DNA of 46,020 bases from assembly GCA_947370975.1 (NCBI GenBank), contig CANBNG010000025.1, forward strand, positions 1-46,020, given 5' to 3'. The notes below the pieces were generated by a model. The model saw nothing but the letters and a program-made list of their open reading frames with translations. It ran no database searches and was not told where the DNA came from. The stretch comes from Beijerinckiaceae bacterium. Lineage in GTDB: Bacteria > Pseudomonadota > Alphaproteobacteria > Rhizobiales > Beijerinckiaceae. Of this stretch, positions 26,276-34,758 are shown one piece after another. Each line of letters begins with the position of its first letter. Position 1 is the stretch's first letter. The position numbers and the translations under genes are program-made.

Positions 26276-26310
26276 ATGGTCCCGACCTTGTTCGATAATT
26301 GCATGCCCCA

Positions 26311-26367
26311 ACTCTCCCGAAGGGAGAAGCTGTCAGCGGCCCTGACTGGTGAGGGGCAACGCCCCTC
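26311..26367 (-). repeat. Palindromic mosaic element, copy D (inverted)
   Basis: Read on the minus strand this is a diverged copy of the right half of elements A-C: CTTCTCCC-type hairpin (26313-26328), GTCAG/CTGAC (26332-26346) in place of GTCTGC/GCAGAC, and a GAGGGGC/GCCCCTC hairpin (26351-26367). It fills the gap between erpA and the PfkB gene and overlaps the erpA stop codon. Confidence 0.7.
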
Positions 26368-26719
26368 AGACCGAGAAGCTGGTTCCGCAGCCGCAGGAAG
26401 CGGTGGCGTTGGGATTGTCGATCTTGAAGGATTGGCCGATCAGGTCATCGACGAAATCGATCCGCGCGCCTTTCAGGAAGTCGAGCGAAACCGGGTCGAT
26501 CAGCACGACCGCGCCGTCGCGTTCGATCACCAGATCTTCAGGGGTGCGCGCGCGCTCGATGTCGAAGGCATATTGGAATCCCGAGCAGCCGCCACCATTG
26601 ACCGCGACGCGCAGCATCGCGCCTTCGGTCTCTTTCTTCAAAATGGCCGCGACGCGCTTTGCAGCCCGCTCCGTGACGATAGGCAGGGCGTTGGCGTCCG
26701 ACATTGCGGCCTCGCTCAT
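26366..26719 (-). CDS. erpA: Iron-sulfur cluster insertion protein (A-type carrier, ErpA-like)
   Basis: A-type carriers accept Fe-S clusters from the scaffold and hand them to target enzymes. The 117-residue product shows the three invariant Cys: GGGCSGFQY and the C-terminal SCGCGTSFSV, with the family core ERAAKRVAAIL at the start. The length and the final CGCGTSF fit ErpA/IscA proteins, and the position next to dgt is the common alphaproteobacterial one. ATG at 26719 has GAGGA about 5 bases upstream; ATG 26704 is also possible. Confidence 0.9.
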   Translation of the reverse strand: MSEAAMSDANALPIVTERAAKRVAAILKKETEGAMLRVAVNGGGCSGFQYAFDIERARTPEDLVIERDGAVVLIDPVSLDFLKGARIDFVDDLIGQSFKIDNPNATASCGCGTSFSV

Positions 26720-26798
26720 GGATCGTCCTCGTTCTGAACCGATCGGCTGTTTGCCTCGATCTTGCCTGCAGATATAAGACCCCGAGGCGGTCCCTTCA

Positions 26799-28073
26799 AT
26801 GCGGAGGATGAAACTGCCCCGGACCTTGAGGGCGCTTGCCTTGGACCAGATGACCGCCGCGACCGATCCCGCGCAGCGTGCGCCCTATGCCGCCGACCCC
26901 TGGTCGAGCCCCGGCAGGCTGTTTCCCGAAGCTGTTTCGCCGACCCGCACCGAATTCCAGCGCGACCGCGACCGCATCATTCATTCCACCGCATTTCGTC
27001 GCCTCGCCCACAAGACGCAGGTCTTCGTGCCCCATGAGGGCGATCATTACCGCACACGCCTTACCCATACGATTGAAGTGGCCCAGATTGCCCGCGCGCT
27101 TTCCCGCGCCCTCAAGCTTGACGATGATCTGGCCGAGGCGCTGGCGCTGGCTCATGATCTGGGCCACACGCCGTTTGGCCACACGGGCGAGGATGTGCTG
27201 GAAGAGGCAATGGCCGGCCATGGCGGTTTCGATCACAACGCGCAGGCGCTGCGCATCGTCACCAGGCTCGAGCATCGCTACGCCAATTATGACGGGCTGA
27301 ACCTCAGCTGGGACACGCTTGAGGGCCTCGTCAAACATAATGGCCCGCTGACCGATGCCGCAGGCGCACCCATGGGCCGCTATCTGGCGCGCGGCGTGCC
27401 CATAGCCATTCTCGATTATAATGCCCGCCAGAGCCTCGATCTGGCGACCTTCGCCTCCGCCGAGGCGCAGTCGGCGGCCGTGGCGGATGATATCGCCTAT
27501 AATGCCCATGATATTGACGATGGCCTGCGGGCAGGGCTTTTCGATCTGGGCGACCTTCTGGGCGTGCCCTTTGTCGGCGATCTCGTGCGCGAGATTGAAA
27601 AAGCCCATCCCCATCTCGAGCGCACACGGGTCGTCCACGAGCTTGGCCGCAGGCTCATCACCCGCTTTGTCGAGGATGTCATCGCAGAATCGCGTCTGCG
27701 GCTGGCGGCCCTTGCGCCCCAAAGCGTCGCAGAGGTGCGCCAGGCCGACAGACCCGTGGTTTTTCTCTCCGAGGCCATGGTCGAGGCGGACAAGGCGGTC
27801 AAGGCCTTCCTCTATCCGCATATGTATCGCCACCCCAAGGTGATGAAGGTCCGCCGCGAGGCGGCCGAGGTCGTGGCCAATATTTTCGAGGCTTACGCCG
27901 CAGACAGCGCCAAAATGCCGGACGAATGGGCGCTGCTCGCGCGCGCGGTCAACGGGCCGGACGCAGACGGGCGGCGACTTCGGATCATCTGCGATTATAT
28001 AGCGGGCATGACCGACCGTTACGCCGTGCAGGAGCACCGCCGGCTGTTTGGCACGGCGCCTGAGCTCAGGTGA
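26799..28073 (+). CDS. dgt: Deoxyguanosinetriphosphate triphosphohydrolase-like protein
   Basis: The family hydrolyses dNTPs to the deoxynucleoside and triphosphate. The 424-residue product has the HD-domain metal ligands: RLTHTIEVAQIAR (first His), LALAHDLGHTPFGHTGEDVL (the HD pair and further His) and the later SVAEVR helix. N-terminal RDRDRIIHSTAFRRLAHKTQVF is typical of the bacterial dGTPase-like group. Divergent from erpA with an 79-bp gap; ATGs at 26808 and 26850 are in-frame alternatives. Substrate preference cannot be read from the sequence. The gene ends 3 bp from the convergent Fic gene. Confidence 0.93.
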   Translation: MRRMKLPRTLRALALDQMTAATDPAQRAPYAADPWSSPGRLFPEAVSPTRTEFQRDRDRIIHSTAFRRLAHKTQVFVPHEGDHYRTRLTHTIEVAQIARALSRALKLDDDLAEALALAHDLGHTPFGHTGEDVLEEAMAGHGGFDHNAQALRIVTRLEHRYANYDGLNLSWDTLEGLVKHNGPLTDAAGAPMGRYLARGVPIAILDYNARQSLDLATFASAEAQSAAVADDIAYNAHDIDDGLRAGLFDLGDLLGVPFVGDLVREIEKAHPHLERTRVVHELGRRLITRFVEDVIAESRLRLAALAPQSVAEVRQADRPVVFLSEAMVEADKAVKAFLYPHMYRHPKVMKVRREAAEVVANIFEAYAADSAKMPDEWALLARAVNGPDADGRRLRIICDYIAGMTDRYAVQEHRRLFGTAPELR

Positions 28074-28076
28074 GAT

Positions 28077-29255
28077 TTACATCCCCGGCAGCCTTGGCGA
28101 GGCTTGAGCTTCGGCGCGCTGGAGCCGGGCGCGTACCAGATCATAGGGGTCTTCAAGTGGCTTGGGTTGGCGGGTCTCGGCCCTGAGCTTCACAAGCAGA
28201 TCCGCCGCACGGTAAACGCGTCCGCGCCTTTCCCCAAAGGGCAAGAGAAGGCCAGCGTCGCACAGTCGCTTCAAGTCGCGCGAGGCGGTCAGTTCCGGCA
28301 CCTCTGCGTCGGCGCGATAGCGGGCGTTGGTGATGCGCAAGCCAAGGGCAGCATCAAAAACCGAAACGCCGGCGCGTTCTGGAAGTCCCATGCTTTCAAG
28401 AAGCGTGGCTATCTTTTCGTACAGGCGTGAATATTCATCGTTGCGGCGGATCAGGGTCGCCGCTTGCTGATAATGCGCCTTCAGGCAGAAACGAACCCAA
28501 GCCTGCGCGCTTCTGTCAGGGTTCCAGCGGCCTTGCCCGGTGAATGCCAGAACCGCGTAATAGTCCTGCGTGTTTCTGCCCAGCCATTCCTCGATGCTTG
28601 AGAAAACCGGATGAAGCATTCCGTCGAGAGCGATGATGAGTGTCTGGAGCGCGCGCGCCATTCGTCCATTGCCGTCTTTGAACGGGTGGATCATCGCAAG
28701 ATTGAGGTGGGCCATTGCGGCGCGCACCATGGTCGGCTCTTGCGCACTGTGTTTCAAATAGGCGACCAGTTCCTCGACCAGTGAATTGATCGTCTCGACG
28801 TCAGGCCCCTCGTAGACAGTCTTGCCGCTTTGCTGGTCCACGACGAAAATCGAGCCCGGACGCCACTGGCCCGGCAGCTTGCTCATGTCATGACTGATCA
28901 TCATGAAATGCAGGCTTTTCAGGAATTGCTTGTCGAGCTCGAAATAGGGATCGGATGCGGCCTGACCGATGTAGGTCAAGGCATTCCGGTATCCCTTGAT
29001 GGCAAACCACGTCTCGGTTTGGTCATCAAGGATGGGTTCATCCTCGACGGCTGCAACCACGTCGTCGAGGGTCGCGTGATAACCCTCAATGCTGTTCGAG
29101 CCCTGAATGGCCCGGGCGAATGTGCTGCGCCTGAGCGATCCGAGCCATCTTCTGGACATGCTCTGGGTGTGAATTTTCAGACGCTCACGCTGGCGCTCGA
29201 TCAGCTCGATGACGCCCAGATCCAGTTCGTCCAGCGGAGGCGGAGCAAAGATCAT
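28077..29255 (-). CDS. Fic-domain protein with N-terminal inhibitory motif and C-terminal winged helix
   Basis: Fic enzymes usually transfer AMP from ATP to a Ser/Thr/Tyr of a target protein. The 392-residue product has the complete catalytic loop HPFKDGNGRMAR (His190) and an N-terminal inhibitory motif S-x3-E-G (Ser53 to Gly58; the key Glu is Glu57 in GSNSIEGY), which classes it as a self-inhibited type. A C-terminal region from about residue 290 (TASRDLKRLCDAGLLLPFG) looks like a winged helix-turn-helix, so it may bind DNA. The start at 29255 is an ATG; the longer frame begins with TTG at 29273. It stands between dgt and argS, normally adjacent or near in this group, so it is probably an accessory insertion. 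No antitoxin gene is visible. Confidence 0.9.
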   Translation of the reverse strand: MIFAPPPLDELDLGVIELIERQRERLKIHTQSMSRRWLGSLRRSTFARAIQGSNSIEGYHATLDDVVAAVEDEPILDDQTETWFAIKGYRNALTYIGQAASDPYFELDKQFLKSLHFMMISHDMSKLPGQWRPGSIFVVDQQSGKTVYEGPDVETINSLVEELVAYLKHSAQEPTMVRAAMAHLNLAMIHPFKDGNGRMARALQTLIIALDGMLHPVFSSIEEWLGRNTQDYYAVLAFTGQGRWNPDRSAQAWVRFCLKAHYQQAATLIRRNDEYSRLYEKIATLLESMGLPERAGVSVFDAALGLRITNARYRADAEVPELTASRDLKRLCDAGLLLPFGERRGRVYRAADLLVKLRAETRQPKPLEDPYDLVRARLQRAEAQASPRLPGM

Positions 29256-29279
29256 GCAAATACCAAATGTCAAAACACG

Positions 29280-29330
29280 ATGATAGATAATAACTATCGA
29301 ATTATGTTTGTAAATCTATCATTCTATCAT
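29280..29330. promoter_or_regulatory. AT-rich operator-like region upstream of the Fic gene
   Basis: The 8-bp box TCTATCAT occurs twice in perfect tandem (29315-29322, 29323-29330) and once inverted (ATGATAGA, 29280-29287); a GATAG/CTATC pair also lies at 29282-29297. The block is strikingly AT-rich against its GC-rich surroundings. It lies 25 bp from the Fic start and about 100 bp from argS, so it could be an operator for either; the Fic protein's winged helix makes self-regulation plausible. Confidence 0.4.
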
Positions 29331-29435
29331 TCGGGATCGGCCTCGATTTTTTGACCCGTGGGCCAAATTGGTTTAGGCCGCGCGGGACGGGCCGGCATTC
29401 TTTGCTGCGCCGCTTCCCACAGAGACCATGCGACC

Positions 29436-31205
29436 ATGAACCTCTTCGCCGAGTTCCAGACCCGTGTTGCCACGATCCTGCAGGCCATTGCCGCCTCCGG
29501 CCGGCTGCCTGCCGATCTGGACCTTGCGCGCTTCGTGGTCGAGCCGACCCGCGATCCCGCCCATGGCGATCTCGCGACCAATGCTGCCATGGTCTATGCC
29601 AAGGAAGCCAAGGCGAGCTTTGCCAATCCGCGCCAGCTTGCGACCGAAATCGCCTATGCCCTCGCCGAGGATGGCGATGTCGCCGAAGCCGAAGTCGCGG
29701 GGCCCGGCTTTATCAATATTCGCCTCAAGCCCGAAGTATTTGCTCGCGTGATGCGCGCCGCCATTCTCGATGGCGCGGATTACGGTCGCGGCGCGGCCAC
29801 GCAGGGCCCGGTCAATGTGGAATATGTGTCCGCCAATCCGACCGGCCCGATGCATGTCGGCCATGGACGCGGCGCGGTGTTTGGCGATGCTCTGGCCAAT
29901 CTGCTGGCCTTTGCGGGTGCGCCGGTGACGCGCGAATATTACATCAACGATGCCGGCGCGCAGGTCGATGTGCTCGCGCGCTCCGCCCATTTGCGCTACC
30001 GCGAAGCGCTGGGCGAGACCATCGGCGAGATCCCCGAGGGGCTCTATCCCGGCGATTACATGAAGCCGGTCGGCGCAGCCCTCGCTCAGGAATTTGGCGA
30101 GAGCCTGCGCAACCTTCCGGAAGCCGACTGGCTGCCCAAGGTCCGCGAGATCGCCATCTCCATGATGATGGACATGATCCGCACCGATCTCGCCGCGCTC
30201 AACATCGAGCATGACATGTTCTTCTCCGAGCGCTCGCTGACCACTGGCGTCAATGGCGATTGCGTGGGCGCGGTGATCGCGCAATTGCGTGCGCGCGGTA
30301 TTGTTTATGAGGGGCGTCTGCCCCCGCCCAAGGGCGCGCCGGCCGAGGATTGGGAAGACCGCGAGCAGACGCTGTTCCGCACCACCGATTTTGGCGACGA
30401 TATCGACCGCCCGCTCGTGAAGTCGGATGGCGGCTATACCTATTTTGCGTCCGACATCGCCTATCACAAGTCGAAGTTCGATCGTGGCTTCAATACTATG
30501 ATTGACGTCTGGGGCGCCGATCACGGCGGCTACGTCAAGCGCATGCAGGCGGCCGTCAAGGCTGTGTCGGATGGTCACGCCGTGCTCGACGTGAAGCTAT
30601 GCCAGCTCGTGAAGCTGATGCGCAATGGCGAGCCTTTTAAAATGTCGAAGCGTTCGGGTGATTTTGTCACTCTGCGTGAAGTGGTCGATGAGGTTGGCGT
30701 GGACGCCACGCGCTTCATGATGATCTTCCGCAAGAACGATGCGCCGCTGGAATTCGACCTCGCCAAGGTGATCGAGCAGTCGAAGGACAATCCGGTTTTC
30801 TACGTGCAATACGCCCATGCGCGCGGACGCTCCGTGCTGCGTCAGGCGCAGGCGGTGTTCCCCGATCTCGACCTCTCCGCCGAATCACTTGGGCGCGCTT
30901 CGCTCGATTTGTTGAGCGATGAGGGCGAACGCGGCATCGTGAAACTGATTGCACAATACCCGCGACAGGTTGAAGCGGCGGCTGCTGCACATGAGCCGCA
31001 TCGTGTTGCATTTTATCTGCACGATCTCGCCAGCGCCTTCCACTCGCACTGGAATCGTGGCAAGGACCACCATGAATTACGTTTTGTTAACGAAGAAAGC
31101 AGAGAGTTGTCAGAAGCTCGGGTCGCTCTCGTTTTATCGTTAACGAGTGTTCTCGCCTCGGGCTTGGGTATATTAGGTGTGAGTGCGCCCGAAGAAATGC
31201 GGTGA
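29436..31205 (+). CDS. argS: Arginyl-tRNA synthetase
   Basis: This class I enzyme charges tRNA with arginine. The 589-residue product starts MNLFAEFQTRVATIL, has the HIGH-type motif NPTGPMHVGHGRG and the KMSKS-type motif FKMSKRSGDFVTL, and ends with the DALR anticodon domain (ARGRSVLRQAQAVF ... LASGLGILGVSAPEEMR). The shorter start at 29436 fits the family N-terminus better than the open frame from 29358. It begins the long conserved run to nlpD. Confidence 0.97.
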   Translation: MNLFAEFQTRVATILQAIAASGRLPADLDLARFVVEPTRDPAHGDLATNAAMVYAKEAKASFANPRQLATEIAYALAEDGDVAEAEVAGPGFINIRLKPEVFARVMRAAILDGADYGRGAATQGPVNVEYVSANPTGPMHVGHGRGAVFGDALANLLAFAGAPVTREYYINDAGAQVDVLARSAHLRYREALGETIGEIPEGLYPGDYMKPVGAALAQEFGESLRNLPEADWLPKVREIAISMMMDMIRTDLAALNIEHDMFFSERSLTTGVNGDCVGAVIAQLRARGIVYEGRLPPPKGAPAEDWEDREQTLFRTTDFGDDIDRPLVKSDGGYTYFASDIAYHKSKFDRGFNTMIDVWGADHGGYVKRMQAAVKAVSDGHAVLDVKLCQLVKLMRNGEPFKMSKRSGDFVTLREVVDEVGVDATRFMMIFRKNDAPLEFDLAKVIEQSKDNPVFYVQYAHARGRSVLRQAQAVFPDLDLSAESLGRASLDLLSDEGERGIVKLIAQYPRQVEAAAAAHEPHRVAFYLHDLASAFHSHWNRGKDHHELRFVNEESRELSEARVALVLSLTSVLASGLGILGVSAPEEMR

Positions 31206-31283
31206 CACGGAAAAATGGTGCGAGGCTTGCTCGTGCCGATTGTTCCGATGTCACGCGTATCGCGCGCCTTAAGGAGATCTGCC

Positions 31284-31322
31284 GTGTTGGGCGGGTCGCG
31301 TTACGAGGTGAGAGATGAGTGA
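31284..31322 (+). other. Possible 12-codon leader ORF before the SPOR gene
   Basis: GTG at 31284 follows a perfect AAGGAG (31271-31276) at 7-base spacing and opens a 12-codon frame (M-L-G-G-S-R-Y-E-V-R-D-E) that ends in TGA inside the first codons of the SPOR-protein gene (start 31315, different frame). It could couple translation to the main gene or be chance. Confidence 0.2.
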
Positions 31323-32817
31323 GCAAGTCGCCAAGCGTTCCGCAGGCGAACCCCGCCAGACGATCGACCTCGGCCAGATTGAGCGTCGCATGCGCGACAG
31401 CATCGAGCCGCAGTTTGAGTCGCAGGCGCATGCGCCCGACCCGCTCACCGAACTCGCGCGCCTTGTCGGCGGCGAGACAGATCCTTTCCGTCAGATGTTT
31501 GCGGAGCGCCCCAGCTTGAACGCCCCGCCGCCGGTTCCGCAAATGCCGCAAATGCCCCGTGTCGCGCATCTGCGCCCGATCGATGGACTGCAGTCCGCGC
31601 CGCAGAATTATGGCGTCGAGCGCGACGAGCCTTATGCCCGCCCCGCTTATCCGGGCGATGAAAGCTGGCAGGTTTCGCAGGGGCACGAGCAGGCTCATGC
31701 GCCCCAGTCTGGCGACCAGACGCATGTGTCCCATGATTACGACCATGCTGATGCCGGCTCCGCGCACAATGGCGGCAATGCGCCACAGAATTACGGCTAC
31801 CTTGCCGCGCAGCCGCCCTATGGCAATGGCAATGGCCAGGACGGGCGGGGGCACGATCAGCAATGGTCCAATCAGGATCTCCAGACACCCAATTACGATG
31901 ATTATCCCGACGAGCCGCCGCGCCGCTCCGGCCGCGCCAAGCTCCTGATCGGCGCAGCCCTTCTTGTCGTCGCGGGCGGAATTGGCGCGACCTATGCCAT
32001 GCGGTCTTCGGGCGGCGTCGGTGGCGAAGCGCCCACCATCATGGCTGCCGGCGGCGCGGTGAAGGTTCAGCCGGCGCAGACGCCCTCGGCGGATGGCCCC
32101 AAGCAGACCATTTCCCTGCTGGAGCGCGGTGCGCGCAGCAATACTGACAGCAAGGTCGTCCAGAGTGGCGAGCAGCCGATGGATCTCGCGCAGGCGTCGC
32201 GCGGGCAGGCGGGCAATCGTCCGGCCCGCACGGGTGAGGCTGGCGCGCCTGTGACGCTCGCGCCACCCGCGCCCCCGCCGGTTGCCAATTCCCTCTTTGC
32301 CGAGCCCAAGCGTGTGAAGTCCGTTGCTGTCCGCCCGGATGGCTCGATCATCGAGCCTGCTGGCGCAACGCCGGCTCCCGCAGCTGGCGGTCGTCCCAAC
32401 GATATCGCCTCGCTGGTTGCCGCCTCCATGCCCTCGACCACACCGGGCTCAGGCTCGGCGGCCTCCAAGGCAACGATCCGCGCGCCTGAGGCCAAGCCGG
32501 CGGTGGCCCCTGCGCCCAAGCCTGTCGCAGCGGTTGCGCCGTCACCTGCTGCCGCGGCTCCGGCTGCCGGTGGCGCGGCTGGCTTTGCCGTCCAGATGGC
32601 CGGCACGAGTTCTGAATCGGAAGCACGCGATGCGGCCGAGCGCCTGACTCGCAAATTTGCCTCGGAGCTGGGCGGGCGTCGCCTGTCGGTCGTGAAGGCC
32701 GATGTCGGCAGCAAGACCGTTTACCGCGTGCGCGCCACGGGGCTGACCAGTGACGATGCCAATACGCTCTGCGCCCGCCTGAAGTCGGGCGGCGGCACGT
32801 GTTTCGTCGCCCGCTGA
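31315..32817 (+). CDS. SPOR-domain membrane protein
   Basis: SPOR domains bind denuded glycan strands of septal peptidoglycan. The 500-residue protein has a cytoplasmic N-terminal region (1-205) that is charged then Pro/Gln/Asp-rich, a single membrane segment (about 208-230, AKLLIGAALLVVAGGIGAT), a long Ala/Pro-rich periplasmic linker and a C-terminal SPOR domain (423-500, beginning GFAVQMAG and ending GGTCFVAR). ATG at 31315 has GAGGTGAGAG just upstream. The order argS-SPOR-nagZ is conserved in Hyphomicrobiales, linking it to cell-wall work. Its exact role is not known. Confidence 0.88.
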   Translation: MSEQVAKRSAGEPRQTIDLGQIERRMRDSIEPQFESQAHAPDPLTELARLVGGETDPFRQMFAERPSLNAPPPVPQMPQMPRVAHLRPIDGLQSAPQNYGVERDEPYARPAYPGDESWQVSQGHEQAHAPQSGDQTHVSHDYDHADAGSAHNGGNAPQNYGYLAAQPPYGNGNGQDGRGHDQQWSNQDLQTPNYDDYPDEPPRRSGRAKLLIGAALLVVAGGIGATYAMRSSGGVGGEAPTIMAAGGAVKVQPAQTPSADGPKQTISLLERGARSNTDSKVVQSGEQPMDLAQASRGQAGNRPARTGEAGAPVTLAPPAPPPVANSLFAEPKRVKSVAVRPDGSIIEPAGATPAPAAGGRPNDIASLVAASMPSTTPGSGSAASKATIRAPEAKPAVAPAPKPVAAVAPSPAAAAPAAGGAAGFAVQMAGTSSESEARDAAERLTRKFASELGGRRLSVVKADVGSKTVYRVRATGLTSDDANTLCARLKSGGGTCFVAR

Positions 32818-32839
32818 CCCCGAGCCTGTCGGTTTGATA

Positions 32840-33853
32840 ATGACGCATGCCTTCATTTGCGGCTGTCTGGGCCTCGTCTTCACGGACGAGGAGCGGCGCT
32901 TTATGGGCGAGACGCGCCCGTGGGGCTTGATCCTCTTCAAGCGCAACATTGAAAGCCCTGCTCAAGTTGCTGCTCTGACGGCATCTTTTCGGGAAATCGT
33001 CGGCCGCGCCGATGCGCCGGTTCTGGTCGATCAGGAGGGTGGCCGCGTGCAGCGGCTGACGGCTCCCAATTGGCCGGCCTATCCGGCTGCGGCGCGGTTT
33101 GGACGGCTGCCGCTTCCAGATGATCGTCAGGCGGAGCTGGTGCGCCTTTCGGCCCGCCTCATGGGGCAGGATTTGCGCGCCTGCGGCATCGACGTCGATT
33201 GCCTGCCTGTGCTCGATGTCCCGGCGCCCGGTGGTCATTCGGTCATTGGCGACCGCGCCTATGGGGATGACCCCGCCCGGGTCGCGACCCTTGGCGCTGC
33301 GGCTGCACAGGGCCTGTTGCAGGCAGGCGTTCTCCCGGTGATGAAACATGTGCCGGGCCATGGCCGGGCAGGGGCTGACAGCCATCTCGAACTGCCCCGT
33401 GTCGAGGCGTCCCTTGCCGCGCTTGAAAAGGCCGATTTCGTGCCGTTCCGTGCGTTGGCCCATCTGCCGATGGCGATGACGGCCCATGTCGTCTACACGG
33501 CGCTCGATCCCAGCGCGCCGGCCACGACGTCGCGCAAAGTGGTGCAGGAGATCATCAGGGGCGCGATTGGCTTTGATGGCCTGCTGATGAGCGATGATGT
33601 GTCCATGAAGGCGCTTGCGGGCTCCTTCACGGCCCGTTGCGAGGCTCTCTTTGCTGCGGGCGTCGATATGGCGCTCCATTGCAATGGCAATCTTGACGAG
33701 GCGCGCGAGGTTGCGGCCGCGAGCCCGGTTCTCGATGGACGGGCGGCGGAACGGGCTGCAGCCGCCCTTTGCCTTATCGCAAACCCGTCAAGCCTGATGG
33801 ATCCTGTGGACGCCCGTGCTGAGCTGCATTCGGCGCTTGCGATGGCGCTCTAG
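32840..33853 (+). CDS. nagZ: Beta-N-acetylhexosaminidase (NagZ)
   Basis: NagZ removes N-acetylglucosamine from recycled muropeptides in the cytoplasm. The 337-residue GH3 protein shows DQEGGRVQRLTAPNW (substrate binding), KHVPGHGRAGADSHLELP (the His-Asp-His set on the mobile loop acting as general acid) and SDDVSMKALAGSF with the nucleophile Asp. No signal peptide, as expected. ATG at 32840 is preferred; a TTG at 32834 is in frame. It is downstream of the SPOR gene by 22 bp and likely co-transcribed. Confidence 0.95.
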   Translation: MTHAFICGCLGLVFTDEERRFMGETRPWGLILFKRNIESPAQVAALTASFREIVGRADAPVLVDQEGGRVQRLTAPNWPAYPAAARFGRLPLPDDRQAELVRLSARLMGQDLRACGIDVDCLPVLDVPAPGGHSVIGDRAYGDDPARVATLGAAAAQGLLQAGVLPVMKHVPGHGRAGADSHLELPRVEASLAALEKADFVPFRALAHLPMAMTAHVVYTALDPSAPATTSRKVVQEIIRGAIGFDGLLMSDDVSMKALAGSFTARCEALFAAGVDMALHCNGNLDEAREVAAASPVLDGRAAERAAAALCLIANPSSLMDPVDARAELHSALAMAL

Positions 33854-33912
33854 GGGACTAGTCTCCGCCTCACGTGCCGGGAGGTTCCGGCGTGATGTGA
33901 GTGGAGTGATTC

Positions 33913-34746
33913 GTGGCCCGCGAGCTGCCGTTCGAGTCTGTTGTCGCAATCGACAAGGCTGATGCCGAGCCGTCCTTCCTCGTCGACGTGGACGGGTTCG
34001 AGGGGCCGCTCGACCTGCTGCTTGAACTCGCGCGCCGCCAGAAGGTCGATCTCGCCAAGATCTCCGTTCTGGCCCTGGCTGAGCAATATCTCCTGTTCAT
34101 CGACGAAGCGCGCCGCGTGCGTCTTGAGCTCGCGGCCGATTATCTCGTCATGGCGGCCTGGCTCGCCTATCTGAAATCGCGCCTGCTGCTTCCCGACGAA
34201 TCGGTGAAGGGCGAAGAGCCCGCCGCTGCAGATCTTGCTGCCGCGCTCGCCCTGCGGCTGCGCCGTCTCGAGGCCATTCGCAAGGCGGCCGAGCAATTGG
34301 TCAACCGGCCGCGTCTGGGCCGCGACATGTTCCTGCGCGGACGCCCCGAGGGTGTGTCGGTCATCCGTCATTCCGATTATCAGGCCAGCCTCTACGATCT
34401 GCTGTCTGCCTATGCGCAGCAGCGCCAGTTTCATGCCCTGTCACGCGTGACCGTCAAGCGCCGCGTTGTCTGGTCGCTGGCCGATGCCCGTCAGGCACTC
34501 GAGCGCCTCGCCGGGTCCATCAGCGAATGGACGACGATGGACGAATATCTGATCCAATATTGTGTCGCCCCCGAGCATCGCCGCACGGCGCGGGCCTCCT
34601 GTTTCTCGGCTTCGCTGGAAATGGTCCGGGAGGGCCGTATCGACATCCGCCAGGATCGCGCCTTTGCGCCGATCTGGGTGAAGAGCAGGCTGGTGCAGGT
34701 ACTGACCACGCCTGACGAGTCCTCGCAAGGGACGCAAGCTGCCTGA
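33913..34746 (+). CDS. scpA: Segregation and condensation protein A
   Basis: ScpA is the kleisin that bridges the SMC dimer in chromosome condensation. The 277-residue product has the N-terminal SMC-neck-binding region FEGPLDLLLELARRQKVDL, the helical LAADYLVMAAWLAYLKSRLLLP, and the C-terminal winged helix (DIRQDRAFAPIWVKSRLVQV). The GTG start at 33913 has GGAG 6 bases upstream. scpB follows after 12 bp, so the two complex members are co-expressed. Confidence 0.95.
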   Translation: MARELPFESVVAIDKADAEPSFLVDVDGFEGPLDLLLELARRQKVDLAKISVLALAEQYLLFIDEARRVRLELAADYLVMAAWLAYLKSRLLLPDESVKGEEPAAADLAAALALRLRRLEAIRKAAEQLVNRPRLGRDMFLRGRPEGVSVIRHSDYQASLYDLLSAYAQQRQFHALSRVTVKRRVVWSLADARQALERLAGSISEWTTMDEYLIQYCVAPEHRRTARASCFSASLEMVREGRIDIRQDRAFAPIWVKSRLVQVLTTPDESSQGTQAA

Positions 34747-34758
34747 TATTACTGAAGA

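Noticed and set aside
29436..31205. KMSKR instead of KMSKS in ArgRS as a sign of a broken enzyme
   Set aside because: The last position of this motif varies naturally among synthetases, and the rest of the protein is intact.
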